From Diphasiastrum complanatum (taxonomy: Eukaryota; Streptophyta; Lycopodiopsida; Lycopodiales; Lycopodiaceae): a stretch of DNA of 64,000 bases. Positions 14,101 through 26,100 of the stretch are shown one piece after another. Made by a program: the position numbers and the translations under genes. The DNA lies in assembly GCA_029204225.1 (NCBI GenBank), contig CM055112.1, positions 28,720,703-28,784,702 on the forward strand, given 5' to 3'. The notes below the pieces were generated by a model, which had not been told where the DNA came from, made no database searches, and saw nothing but the letters and a program-made list of their open reading frames with translations. Each line of letters opens with the position of its first letter. Within the stretch, counting starts at the first letter, position 1.

Positions 14101-17100
14101 GTATGATAGAAAATTACAAAGGAGAGATAATCTCAGAAACAGAATCGGTCCAATATTCTGACACTCAATAACCAGCTTAATAAAAGCAGTCCCTTTGATC
14201 TATGCATCTCAGCATTGATGTTGGAAACGATATTTACAAGTTACACCACAATTGCCAGAAGACCTTAGTTTTGTAATAAAGCTCAAAGGGTTTTAGGATA
14301 GTTCACCTTCCAGCTAAGAGATCTGTCAATCTGGCCAGCAACATAAGAAGCCAGTCCTGAATCACTTGTCTGTGCGCCACAACATTAGATTATAGATAAT
14401 TATTTTCAGCCAAAGTCTAAAAACCTTCCAAAGAGAAGGCTATTAAACAACTGGATAATATCATTTTCATAATATCACATAATCTGACCTATGAGTTTAC
14501 TTCAGCATTGACAACCAGGGTCATTACAGTATAGGCAAGTACATCAACAAAGCACAGTACTGCATCAATTAGGAAAGTTATAACAACCACAAAATCCCAA
14601 AGAACTTGCATACCTTCTCCATCTTGCCCAGATCCAAGCCTTCAAAATTTTTTAGGGTTAGATGAGGGGGCAGTGCAAATCTGAAATTTACAAATTTGAA
14701 CGATATGACATGTAATTAACCAGCAAACACAAAAGATACTTTGCATGAAAGTTTGGAAAAAGCAAAATTCTGGAGTTTAAGTTTGAAAAATGTATAGATT
14801 ACCTGTTCTTGATGTCAGCCTCACGACGGCCAAGTCTTGGAGTGTCAACTGTGAGAGCAATAGCTTTGAAGCCTGCACGTTCAGCTCGGCGGACAAGTTG
14901 TGCAACTATATTTCTGTCCTTGTAGACCTATTTCCAAATACAAATCCAAGTTCAAGGTGTCACTACCGATGAAAATCTGCTACATACATGATGCATCCTC
15001 ATGTCAATTAGCAGAGTCTTGAGAACATAGATATCAATGCAAAACAAAGATAGGTTTCTGTCATGCCTGTTTTGTATCTGACTGTATCAGCTTGAAGTCT
15101 TGAACATCATCACTTCCATTTAAATGCTCAAGCAATGATGCAAAATGTCCATGATTGCATTGCTTGAGCATGCAATCATGGACATTTTATGATTGGCATC
15201 AGAATTTACTTGGTCGTATTTTGGACCAAGCATGTTTAGATTTGAATGGAGGTGTAATTGAGATTATTCAAAGTGGTACAAGCTTCTAGGCATCATGTTT
15301 ACAAAACAGTTTACCTTATTTTTCTGGGCCAACATGTTTTTTAGAAGGCGAAGTGAGACGAAAGTTTAAAAACCTTTTTGTTTGTCGGTTGTCAATGTTT
15401 CTTTGAAACTATGGGAGGACACATACGAATCAACTCAAAGCAGGCCAAAGTAGGCACCAAAATATCCACTTTATTGATTTCTCCTCAAAGTATGTATCAA
15501 GTTACAAGCATAAACACATAAGAGCATTGTTGCTAAGTCTCCTCCCAGCCACCTACTGCATAGACTATGATGAGGAATGCCTCTCTCTAGGCTCACTTGT
15601 ACATAATCCTCAAGCTCCCACTTAACCCTGACTGTTGTAAAGCTGACTCAGGTGCACCAAGGTGGCCTGTAAGACTCTAAGGGGTGACACTCCCTAAAGG
15701 TCCTAGAGCAAGTTAGGAAGTCAAGGACTGAGCCTCTGACCTGTGGTGAGCCAACCAAGTAGTCCGAAGTCATGAGCTAGCTCTGGAGCTCCAGTCATGG
15801 CCTAGTCAGGAGCCAAGTTGATTCTGCCGCCGGGACGGCTCCTGGGACCCATGTCCGGGAGCCAGACTAATTTCTGCCAGGCTTGCTAGGCTTAATCAAC
15901 AAAATAAAAACTAAGTCCAGAAAAGCATGCTTTACCAGAAAGCACTATATTCCAGGACAGAGGGGGCGCGCCGAATCACACCAGAACTATAGGGGGGGTC
16001 CGCAGCGGACAGAAACTTGGGCAGCTCAACCAACGCCAGGAATCCAGTCGCCAGGTCTCAGCTCCCTCTACCAGCACAAGCTAGACACAATGCCCAGCAC
16101 ATGTTGGTGGCCCCGAGACCAGTCAGTCTATGTATGAATGTAACCTCTTCCAAATTTAATGAAGTTGATCCTTGGGGATGATTACCATTTCGGTTTCACC
16201 TCCGGGACTGGTCCAAGTGGAAGGACCCTTACTACAACCTTTTTGCGTCGCTGGCCCCTAAGGATCAACGTCACCAACGTGTGGCTCGCCGCTATGCCAT
16301 TTGGTCAATTTGGCGACCACTATGCCTTGGGTTTCATGTGTGGCTTGTCTTTGCCTTTGGTTACCTTTTGGGGACGGATTCTAAGTTGGCTTTCGGGTTG
16401 GTTGGGATTCCAGTTTTCTTAAGTCTGAATGGTTAAGCTTGTTACGTTTTCTAAGTTGGCTTTCACGTAAGTGCATGATGGATGAATGCTAGACTTAAGC
16501 ACGTGTTGGGGAAACCGCTCAAGTCCCAGCGCCCTTTGAGATGCCGGCGCAACACTAATCCTTTCCTAACATCGATACATGGCGAGCCCGCCATTTTAAT
16601 ATTTACAATTTACAAGTCTGACGTGTTCACACTGAGGTAGGAATATAAGTGCATGACATTCCTTCCCTCCTCAAAGGAACATCATCCGTGATGGTAAAAT
16701 AAGGGTATTGTGCATGCAAAGTGTGCACGGTCTCCCAAGTAGCATCAATATGAGGCTTACCGTGCCACGCAACCAAGTACTCATAGATCAGATGGTTTCT
16801 AAGTCGTCTCTCTCTTTGGTCCAATACGCTGTCAGGTTCGTGCATCACCTCTCCATGCTCCTAAAACAAAACAACCATCAATTAGCAAGTTATCACCCTC
16901 ATGTAAAACCCTCTACAGTCTGAGTACATCATTCATCACCATCATGAATGTAGTTGGGGAGTTAGTTAAACCAAAGGGCATCACAAGATACTCATAGTGA
17001 CCAAACCGAGTTTGGAAGGCTGTTTTATACGAACTCTAACCTGATGATAGCCACTCTTCAAGTCTATCTTACTAAATATAATAGTACCATGAAGGGCATC

Positions 17101-20100
17101 AGGCCAATCATCAATACGTGGCATAGGATATTGATGCTTAATAGTTACCTTATCAAGGCCTCGATAATCCACACACATACGCCAAGACCCGTCCTTCTTT
17201 TTTACTAGAATGATTGACGAGGCAAAAGGTGAGAAGCTAGGTCTGATCTGCCCATGTGCAAGATAATCCTCGAGCATCTTCTCACTTTTTACTAGAATGA
17301 TTGACGAGGCAAAAGGTGAGAAGCTAGGTTTGATCTGCCCATGTGCAAGATAATCCTTGAGCATCTTTCTCACCTCCTCTTCCTCTCTCAAACTCATTCT
17401 ATAAGGTGGTCTATTTACAAGAAAAGATCGAAAAATGAGCTCAATGTTATGTTCAACATTTCTATTAGGCGGTAATGCAGATGGCAAATCATCAGTAAAG
17501 ACATCTGCAAACTCACTCCTAATTTCACGGTCTAGGTTAGCTGACGTATTGTCTGGCACCTGCCACGTGCTACTCTCACTAGTACTAGTAGTCATATCGA
17601 GCAAAAAACAAACATATATACCTTCACAGCTTACCTTACGCAACTGCGTAGCTAAGACCAGCAGCCTTGGAGGCACATGCCGCTCACCACGGATGGAATG
17701 AAGCTTACCACCATGCTGAAACTCATACACATGAGTATCCCAAGCTATGTAAGGCTTACGCATCGCGTGCCAGCACATCCCCAAAAGGACATCAAAGCGC
17801 GCCAAACGAGTTATCTCAAAATCCAACTCAAAATAACTCTGAATAGTTAAAAGCATACTCACAACCCTCGTGTCCCAAATCTATGTACCCTTTCCATCAT
17901 CCATCTCGACTGTGTACTGGTACTTGGATAGTTGTGTGCTCACTTTTAACTTCCTAACAAGAGTTGAATTAATGACATTATGCGAGGTCCCAATGTCAAA
18001 TAGAACTAAAATACTTCTACAACAAAGTTGTCCACGCATAACTATCAAGGAAGTGTTGGGAAATTGATACCCATGTTGCGCCGCTTTCGATAGCATCACT
18101 AGAGGAGCCATGTCCACCTTCCACACCACAAAAACATTCATCAAACGAAGAACATCAAGATTAGCTTCTTGCAAGATCTCTTGCACTTCCATTGGCTGAT
18201 GTTGCTGCTCTACTTGAAGATTATAAGTAGTTCCATCTAGCTTCCTTCCACCGATGTTGTCCCAAGCATCCAAAGCATAGATTCTCTTTTTTTGCCCTCT
18301 CTTGGTCCTATGGCGACAACATAGAGCGTTGACCCCCTTGGGCATTAGGCCGCCCATACAACCCTTTGCCTTTTGGAGCACCAACGCCTTTCCCCTTTTG
18401 GCCACTTGGAGCTTGCCCTTGCCCTTGACCTTGCCATTAGCCTTGCCGGTGGCCATTGATCTTCTTGAATTTGCACTTACCTCGAGGAATTTGGCCCCTT
18501 GGGCTTGACCGCTTGAGGTTCCCGCAGCTGGTTCATGAGACTTCTTCCCATCTTCATAGTAAATAACCTCTGAATGGCATTCTGAACAATTGTTCTAAGA
18601 TCTGCTTTAACATCAGCTCCATGCATTCAACTTTGGCAGAAAGTGCATCGATCCTCTGAGAATCATGTGTAATATCACTAGAAGATGCCATAGCAAAAAC
18701 TAGCTAGGAAACACAAGCAACTTGCAAAATTGTGCAAAAAACCACCAACTAAAGCACTTGAAACAAAGCACAAATAAGCTTTTTCACCCCAAACAAGCTA
18801 CACAGAGGGACTACCTTGAATTCCTAAAAGAATTGGATAAAATAGAGCCTTTATAGCCAAATTCTAGCAACCCACAAACTCTCCAACAAACAAGGGTTTG
18901 AAACTGACAATCTTCAAAAACAAGAGGGAAACACTGAATAGGGATCTGATAGGCTCTACCCCACTAGCGACCTACCACTAGAAACCTATACCAAGTCAGA
19001 TTCGAAAAATACTGAGAACTGAAAAAGTTACAAACACTTTTTGCAAATGCTCAAAGGCTATCCAAAGACCAGCAATCCACCATAGGGCTCCAATCTGCAA
19101 GCTTCAGGGCTCTCAAAATGCTCAGAAAAACTCCTGTAGAAGGGCACTGGCCCACCTAGCATCCAATAAACCATAACTAAAGGTGAAAGTGATACCAAAC
19201 CCCACACAATCCTAGAAGGGAACTGTTCTAATACCAAATTTCACAAAGCTATAAGAATTCAACTCAAAGCACACCAAAGTAGGCACCAAATATCCACTTT
19301 ATTGATTTCTCCTCAAAGTATATACCAAGTTAGAAGCATAAACATATAAGAGCACTACTGCTAAGTCTCCTCCCACCCACCTGCCACATAGACTATTATG
19401 AGGAATGCCTCTCTCTAGGCTCAATTATACATAATCCTCAAACACCCACTTAACCCCGACCCTTTCCTAACGTCGACACATGACGAGCCCCATGCACAAT
19501 CGACACTTGCCACTTGGCAGTACCTTGACACATTGGCAAGCAAGTAGGACGCTCCTACTTTTAAAAAGGTCAGTCTAGCTACCTCTAGATTAAGACCCAG
19601 TACCCTCTACCAAATACAAGCAGGTCAACAAGTTACCAAAAACCTGCTATCACATTTTCTTTCAAAACACCACAGGCAGGACAAGTCCGACGTATTCACA
19701 CTAAGGCAGGAATATAAGTACATGACACCCTAGTAGTAACAAGTAGTTATAGTTGGTAAGTGAAAAAACTAATTTTTTGCGAGATAAGAAATTGTTTATT
19801 GTGGAACCAACCTCTTTGTCGGAGACTGCCCTTGAACAAAACTATGGCAAGACAACCTAAAAGCCTCCAATAACATTTTGGACCTCGTCAAACTCCACTT
19901 ACTTGTAGAGCTTATTGATTGCAATCCTGTACTTCTGTGGCACGCGCTACAAATGACCATGTCTTTAATTGACAGTGTTTCTAGCATCTGATAATAAGGA
20001 AGCCAATGTGAAAGTAGCATTTCCAAGTAGTACAATAATATTTGATAAATCAATGAGTGATCATGTGACCACATGAATGAATAGACACTTGCATTATTTG

Positions 20101-23100
20101 CTTGCTTGAACTATTATAGTGATACTCTACCAAACAAATGTATCAATCCCAAACTTGATCAAGAGATGACACAAACTGTAGTGATTAATCCTCTAAGACA
20201 GTTTGACTCACCATCTGCCACTGAGTGAAAGGAAAGACTCATCCATACCTGAATATGTAGCTAGTATCCTGATTTGTGAAGATGGAGCTGGGTATGCCCT
20301 GCTTCGAAAGATCTCTAACAAACATAAACATGCACACTGCTCCACTAGAATGGTAGTGTGGACAAAAAATGAAATGTGCCTACTCAACAACCAAACATTC
20401 ATCATAATCTCTCTGTGTCCAGGGGAGTGACACGATAAAATCCATGGAGATGTCCATGTATTGTCGATGAGGAATAGGCAAGAGCTGTTAGAACCTGCCT
20501 TACCTATGGTAACTAGTTTTCGCAACAAAAGGTAGAAATCTGGAGAAGTTGGGACATGTCCTTTTCTAAACTAGGAGAAAAAAGAGAGAACTCCATTGGG
20601 GCTTTAAAATTCCTGGTTGAATATAATTCTAGTGCTAAAAACCTTAATATCAGAGTTGCTGGAGAGGCCTTAAGAACTATGAAGGTATTTGTTCAATATT
20701 GAAATGCAAAATGAAAGCTTGATGAAGATGGTTGGCACAAATTGTTGCTATGGTATGACTCAAGCTTCCACAGAAGATCGAGCTATTGCTCAAAGATGTA
20801 TGTTGACTATTTTTGCAACTGTCGCACCTCTATGACTCCAGCTTCCACAAAAGACCAAGCTACTACTCAAAGATGTATAATGAATATCTCTACAATTGTT
20901 GGGATCATTCAAAAATGCGTGTTGGCTATCTCTGCTCTTGTTGTGATTGTTGGGTTTAATTTAGTTCTACCATTGTTGTTGTCACTTATATTCGAAATAT
21001 GAGTGTCTCTCTTCGCTATGATCCTCATAAATGATCCACTAACTTTATCCAATGAATAAGTCCCATGGATCACCTCAGAATTTTTTGCCAAGTCCTCGGG
21101 CTCTTATGATTAGCTCTGGCAATACTTGGTTTTTCATCGTGACAGTTGCATCTAGTTGAAACCTGTAGATCATCCTATCTATCATCTTATCTATGATAGA
21201 TGACACTAAGCACATCAATTGCATAGCAGAAATTAATCAGATTTATGACGTATCAAGAAAGTTCGCAAATATGAAAGATCAAGCTCCTTAACAAGAGATG
21301 GATTTCAAAAAAGTGATTGATCATTATGAGGGGCCTCAAAACTCAAAAGATATAAGGGGCCACATGTCTAAAATTCTGTATGGATATGCACGAAGTGTCT
21401 CCTACTAAATTCAACTCTAGCCCCATGAGAACCACGTGTCCTACTTGACTTATAAATATGCATAAGAGGGATTCACAATGTAATTATCAAATACCCCCAT
21501 GGCATATACACAACTCATAGGCATTTATTTCAACAACCCATCTCTCTCTATAATGAATGTAGAGTACATGGAGTAAAATTTCTCTAGCTGAAAAATTGTC
21601 ACTGAACCTCTAGGAGGGCTGCCATATATACACAAAGAATGAGAGAAATGCCAAGGCCAAAAGGATCCCAATGTGGTAAAACTTGGGAGTTAAAAAATTC
21701 CAAGAGTCATCCATGGGCCCATAAATGATCATAGCCCTTCCAAATTGACTTGACTCCAAGGGACCAAAAGCTAAGATTGCTTTAGATCATTAAAATCTTG
21801 TAAAGAGGCCTCTTCTTGAGTAAATTTGACATTCACCATAAGAAGGCCTGCAGTTCCACTTGGAGAAGGTTTTAAATGCTCACAACAAGTGCTTTGAAAA
21901 AGCTTTTGACACTGGAAAAAATCTCGATGACCCCTAACTACCGTTTAGGTGTGCCAATATGGCACCTCTGCTTTTGGCAGACAAAGCATGAACAGGAAAT
22001 ATTCCAAAGAGGGCTTTTAACACCCTCCCTTAATGATAGACTTATCACATTTAACTCCCAACAGAGCTCTTCACTTTTGAAACTGTGCATTAGGAAGATC
22101 ATTGGTTCTAGCCTCCAAACTTCGATTCCCAAGTAGTAATGTAAAGATCCGTGGTCTTTCATTTTAAATTCATCATCTAGTGACTTCTTCTCACCCTGAA
22201 GGAGTTTGTTGCAACTGCCTGTCAAAATCAGGTCATCTACAAACATAATTATAAAAAGAATTTCACTGCTCTTTCAAAGAATATAAAGAGAAGAAATTGT
22301 AGTACTCTGAACATAATCCCTGCTGAGAAAATATGTGTCAATCTGGGAGTACTTCCAAGCTCTAGGTGCCGCTTTAGACCATACAATGCCTTGTGAAGAA
22401 GACAAATATGATCTTCTTTTCCTTCTACTGCAAATCCTTTGAGCTATTGCAAAGTAGACCTCGTCTTCTTAGAAGGCCCCACTAGCTCCAAAGTATTTCT
22501 TTGAATGAAGTTGTATCCTTTCCTTAAGTTCCTTCCTTCAGGCACAACAACATCACTTCCTTCAACAATCTTGATGGACCATTTGAAAAGTTTCTCTGAG
22601 ACACTTGTGTTAACAGAATCTAAGGGAACAAATGAAGATGGAACTACTACATCTGAAGGTAGACCATCCATCTAAGTTGGTTGCTCCTCTTGCGTAAAGG
22701 AAGGCTCCAATAATGGAAGTTCATCCTCCATACGTGATTTGCTTGCGCCTGAGTTGGCCGCTTCTCCTGGATGTTCCAACATTGGAGGTTGATCCTCCAC
22801 AGGAATATCTGATTGAAGATCCTCTCCATCTCAAACATGACATCCCTACTACATATAATTTTCTTGAGGTTTTATTTGCTTTGCAATTGTGCTTCGTATG
22901 TGACCGCAATCGTTGACTTTGCGGCAAATCCATGTCTAGAAACCACCCTTGCACCGGAACGTGTTCCGCGGGGGGCCCCATGAACGCCCGGTTCCGGAAC
23001 TGGTGCATTCCGGACAGCGGAACAATAAATAATTTTTTTTGTTTTTATACATATTATATACATAATGTATATTATCTTGATTAATTCATTTCACCTCTTT

Positions 23101-26100
23101 AAGGCTATTTTATGCCATTAAACCGAAATTTTTCGAAGTTTTAGAAACAATTGAGAACACATTAAAAACAATAAAAATAGTAGAAAACCAAAAATGAACA
23201 GTCAAATCTGTGAACTATCTAGATCGACTACAAAATAACAACATTTTAAAAGACATTTTTCAAAAATTTCTCTTTGGGGGCCCTGCCCCCAAACCCTTGC
23301 CAGGGGGGCGGTGACACAAGTTGGGGGGCAAGTCCCCCCACACCCCCCGTTGGAACTGGATATCAAACGCGGCTGAACCAAGACGTCCGAAACAGGAAGA
23401 TAATCAAGCCCCACAACGAACATATGAATTATCGAATATTATTAGCTGATATTGTGCTGGATAGAACCAATATTGTTCATATTTATGACACAGTTTTCTT
23501 GGTTTTCACCTTTTGTTATCTTTCCTATTTCAGCTTTCAATACTCCTTATTTTGAGTCATCCAGAAATGTTGTAACAATTGATTTGGAATCTTCCTAATT
23601 CTTTGGCGACGTCATTTGCTGTGTTAATTTGGCATTCATGGTCCATATAAGTAGCTTGGGATCTATTTGCATGTTTCGAGCCAGTTATTGCTCATACGGC
23701 CCTAGCATTCATGGTCTCTATGGATAGCTTGAGATCTGTTTGCTTCGTCAGAGCCATATATTCCTATGTTTATCTAGTATTTGAGATCTATACATTTGAG
23801 TTTCTTAGATTATAATACTAGCATGATATCTATGTGTATGCAGCAAAGTCCGTATGAGTCTCTTTTTGTAGCGTTATTTGGACTCAGCTGCTTATGCGCT
23901 AACTTTACAAACCCAAAATCGACTAGATGGCACCCACAGCATGTAAATAAAATGTCAACTTAAGTCTGGGACACGGCCCAATAAAACAACTGAGATGTGC
24001 TGGGAAGATATAAATAAGATATTACAACATCAGCCCTGATTGCATGCGTTTTCCTCACATTCTTACCTCGCTTCCTTGTTCTGAGCCTGCCAGTCCCCTC
24101 CCCACCCCAACCTGGCCCTAGGGGCAATTACACTACCATCAATTATCTCCATGTAGATCCTAGCTTTTTTATCGATTGTTATGAGCAGACTTCTAGCGCT
24201 GACTTTTCTTCTGAGTCCTGACTATGAAAGTGGGCCTTGCTTCCTACTCTGGGCTTTCAAAAGTGTTTCCCAGACCAGCTATCTAGGTTTATGTGGCGCA
24301 CTGCTCTGACCTGACCCGTAAGTCTTTGTATAGTATAAATAAGCTATAAGACCTCATTGTCAATTTCACAACTGTTTGGAGAGTAGATATTACATAAGAG
24401 AGTTGCTTGAGATAAGCCTGTACAACGTTAGCTTAGTATTAGATTGAGCTTCAGATTAGACTCAGCTTAGATTGTTCAGTATACAGTCATCAATTTGCAG
24501 TATTCTCAATATCTGTGATATTTTCTTCACAATTGATACTTGATAAAATCAGCGAATTTTCTAGAACGCTTTTAAAATCATTTGTCAAGAAATTTCTAGG
24601 ACAACAAATAAAATGAAAAACTAGATGATGCTATTTTGACAAGTTTCAGCTTTATCTATAAAAAATGTAAGCATAAAGACAGAGTGTAGCATTCCTACAA
24701 CACAAATAAACCACGGAAGGCCTATCAAAGAGCTGGTAACTCACATAAAGCTGGAAGAAGCGAACGCCAGGCCCAGTTGCAGCAACTTCTTCAACGCTCG
24801 ATGTAGCCCACGAAGAAAGCGTCTGAATTTTTTAAAATTTAGGTTTCACTAAAGAGCAAACAACTTGGAAGGGATATTTAAGTGGACTGAATATTAAGCA
24901 ATAGAATTGAACATATGTGTCCACAAACATTATTTTTTAGTCCCTAAATAATGTCCGACCTCAGACAGGATTCACAACTAAGAAATGATTCAAGTGCACT
25001 ATAACCCATCAAGCTATTCTATACTCTTCTGTAATTCTGAAGAGCAAGACAAAAACTACATCCTGTAGTTCTCCAATAAGTGGCATGTAGGTGAAGACTT
25101 TCTTTCCTCTACATAAGGACAGGAGCTCAACCCCAATCAACTGTACAAATGAGGATGCACAAGAGAGGCAGAATCATACACCCTTTTAGATGGAAATTTT
25201 CACTTCTATATTCTAACTAAAATTTCTGCTAGCAAGAAGACATTTCACATACCATTATAGTACCAGCAGCTGATGCGGCCCTTGCAGTTGCAAACTCACC
25301 TGCAATCAGAGGTGCCACTCTAAGGAAGATCTTATAACTAAATAAGCAAATAGCTTCTTTTAGCAGATCCCATAGTTCTCATAAAGACCAGCACAGATAC
25401 AAACCTTCTGGATGTGCCATCTTCTGCATTGCTGTTGGAGCAATCATGATCGGCATTGAAATTTTGAATCCCAAAACGGTAGTAGAAAGATCCACATTGC
25501 TCACATCAACAAGAATTCGGGGACGGAATCTGATGCAGACGTAAGGATAAACATCTTCAGAATCTAAAGAACAGCCTTTCTTTAGAAAGGCAGAAACTTC
25601 AAGGCAGTCAAAGGCACTAAGTTTGGTATTACCCACAGCAGATACTTTTCCAGGTGGAAGACACAGCAGATTGACTAAACATTACTGCTCACTGTGATAA
25701 ATAGAAAATCCTAATTTGAGGAGTTAGAATAAAAAGGCTGATATCTAACTGCCACGGAAGTGATAAGAAGCAAGACTTATAGCACTCAAACTATGTGGTT
25801 TTATGGATTATGAAGGTGATTTCGGCAAAAAGATGAACCAGAACATGAATATATTCATTGGAGCCATTTCGTTTCTCCAACGGTTCCAGGTGATCCAAGG
25901 TGAGATAAATTTACTAATAAAGCCGGCTGTCATGGTAATTTTTGAAAAAAGAAAACAGCAACTCCCTAAAATACTTTATCCAAGGCCAATATTGGGCACA
26001 TCGAGATCCCTGCACAGCTTTCATGGCAGAGTTTACACCTTTCAGCAGTTAGCTGGAATTACTTCAATGATATGCCGAGGAACTCACTGCGTATCTCAGA

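Larger units (their letters stand above)
15434..19727 (-). mobile_element. Ty3/gypsy chromovirus-like element G1, internally deleted
   Basis: Sense is minus. Right (5') LTR about 19240-19727; primer site about 19213-19224, a one-mismatch form of the tRNA-Met type; short gag start; nucleocapsid and protease; N-terminal RT; then directly a chromodomain and the left (3') LTR, about 15434-15632 plus 16555-16658, split by a nested solo LTR. Most of gag, the RT catalytic half, RNase H and the integrase core are missing. A polypurine tract (GGAGGGAAGGAA in sense) sits at 16659-16670 next to the LTR. LTR outer ends near the primer site are not exactly resolved. Confidence 0.85.
14928..24744 (-). other. 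glycolate oxidase intron 4, 9.8 kb, filled with retroelements
   Basis: Donor GTGAGT after TTCTTCCAGCTTTAT (24745), acceptor ATAG before GTCTACAAGG (14927). It separates codons 131 and 132 at phase 0, just after active-site Tyr131. It holds gypsy element G1 with a nested solo LTR, a gypsy integrase relic, a copia reverse transcriptase relic, a GC-rich palindromic island and interlocked inverted repeats. All coding relics are in the same orientation as the host gene (minus). The other nine introns total about 4.8 kb. Confidence 0.95.

Noticed and set aside
19728-19732. CCCTA as a target duplication of G1
   Set aside because: No matching copy was found left of 15434, where the LTR boundary itself is unclear.
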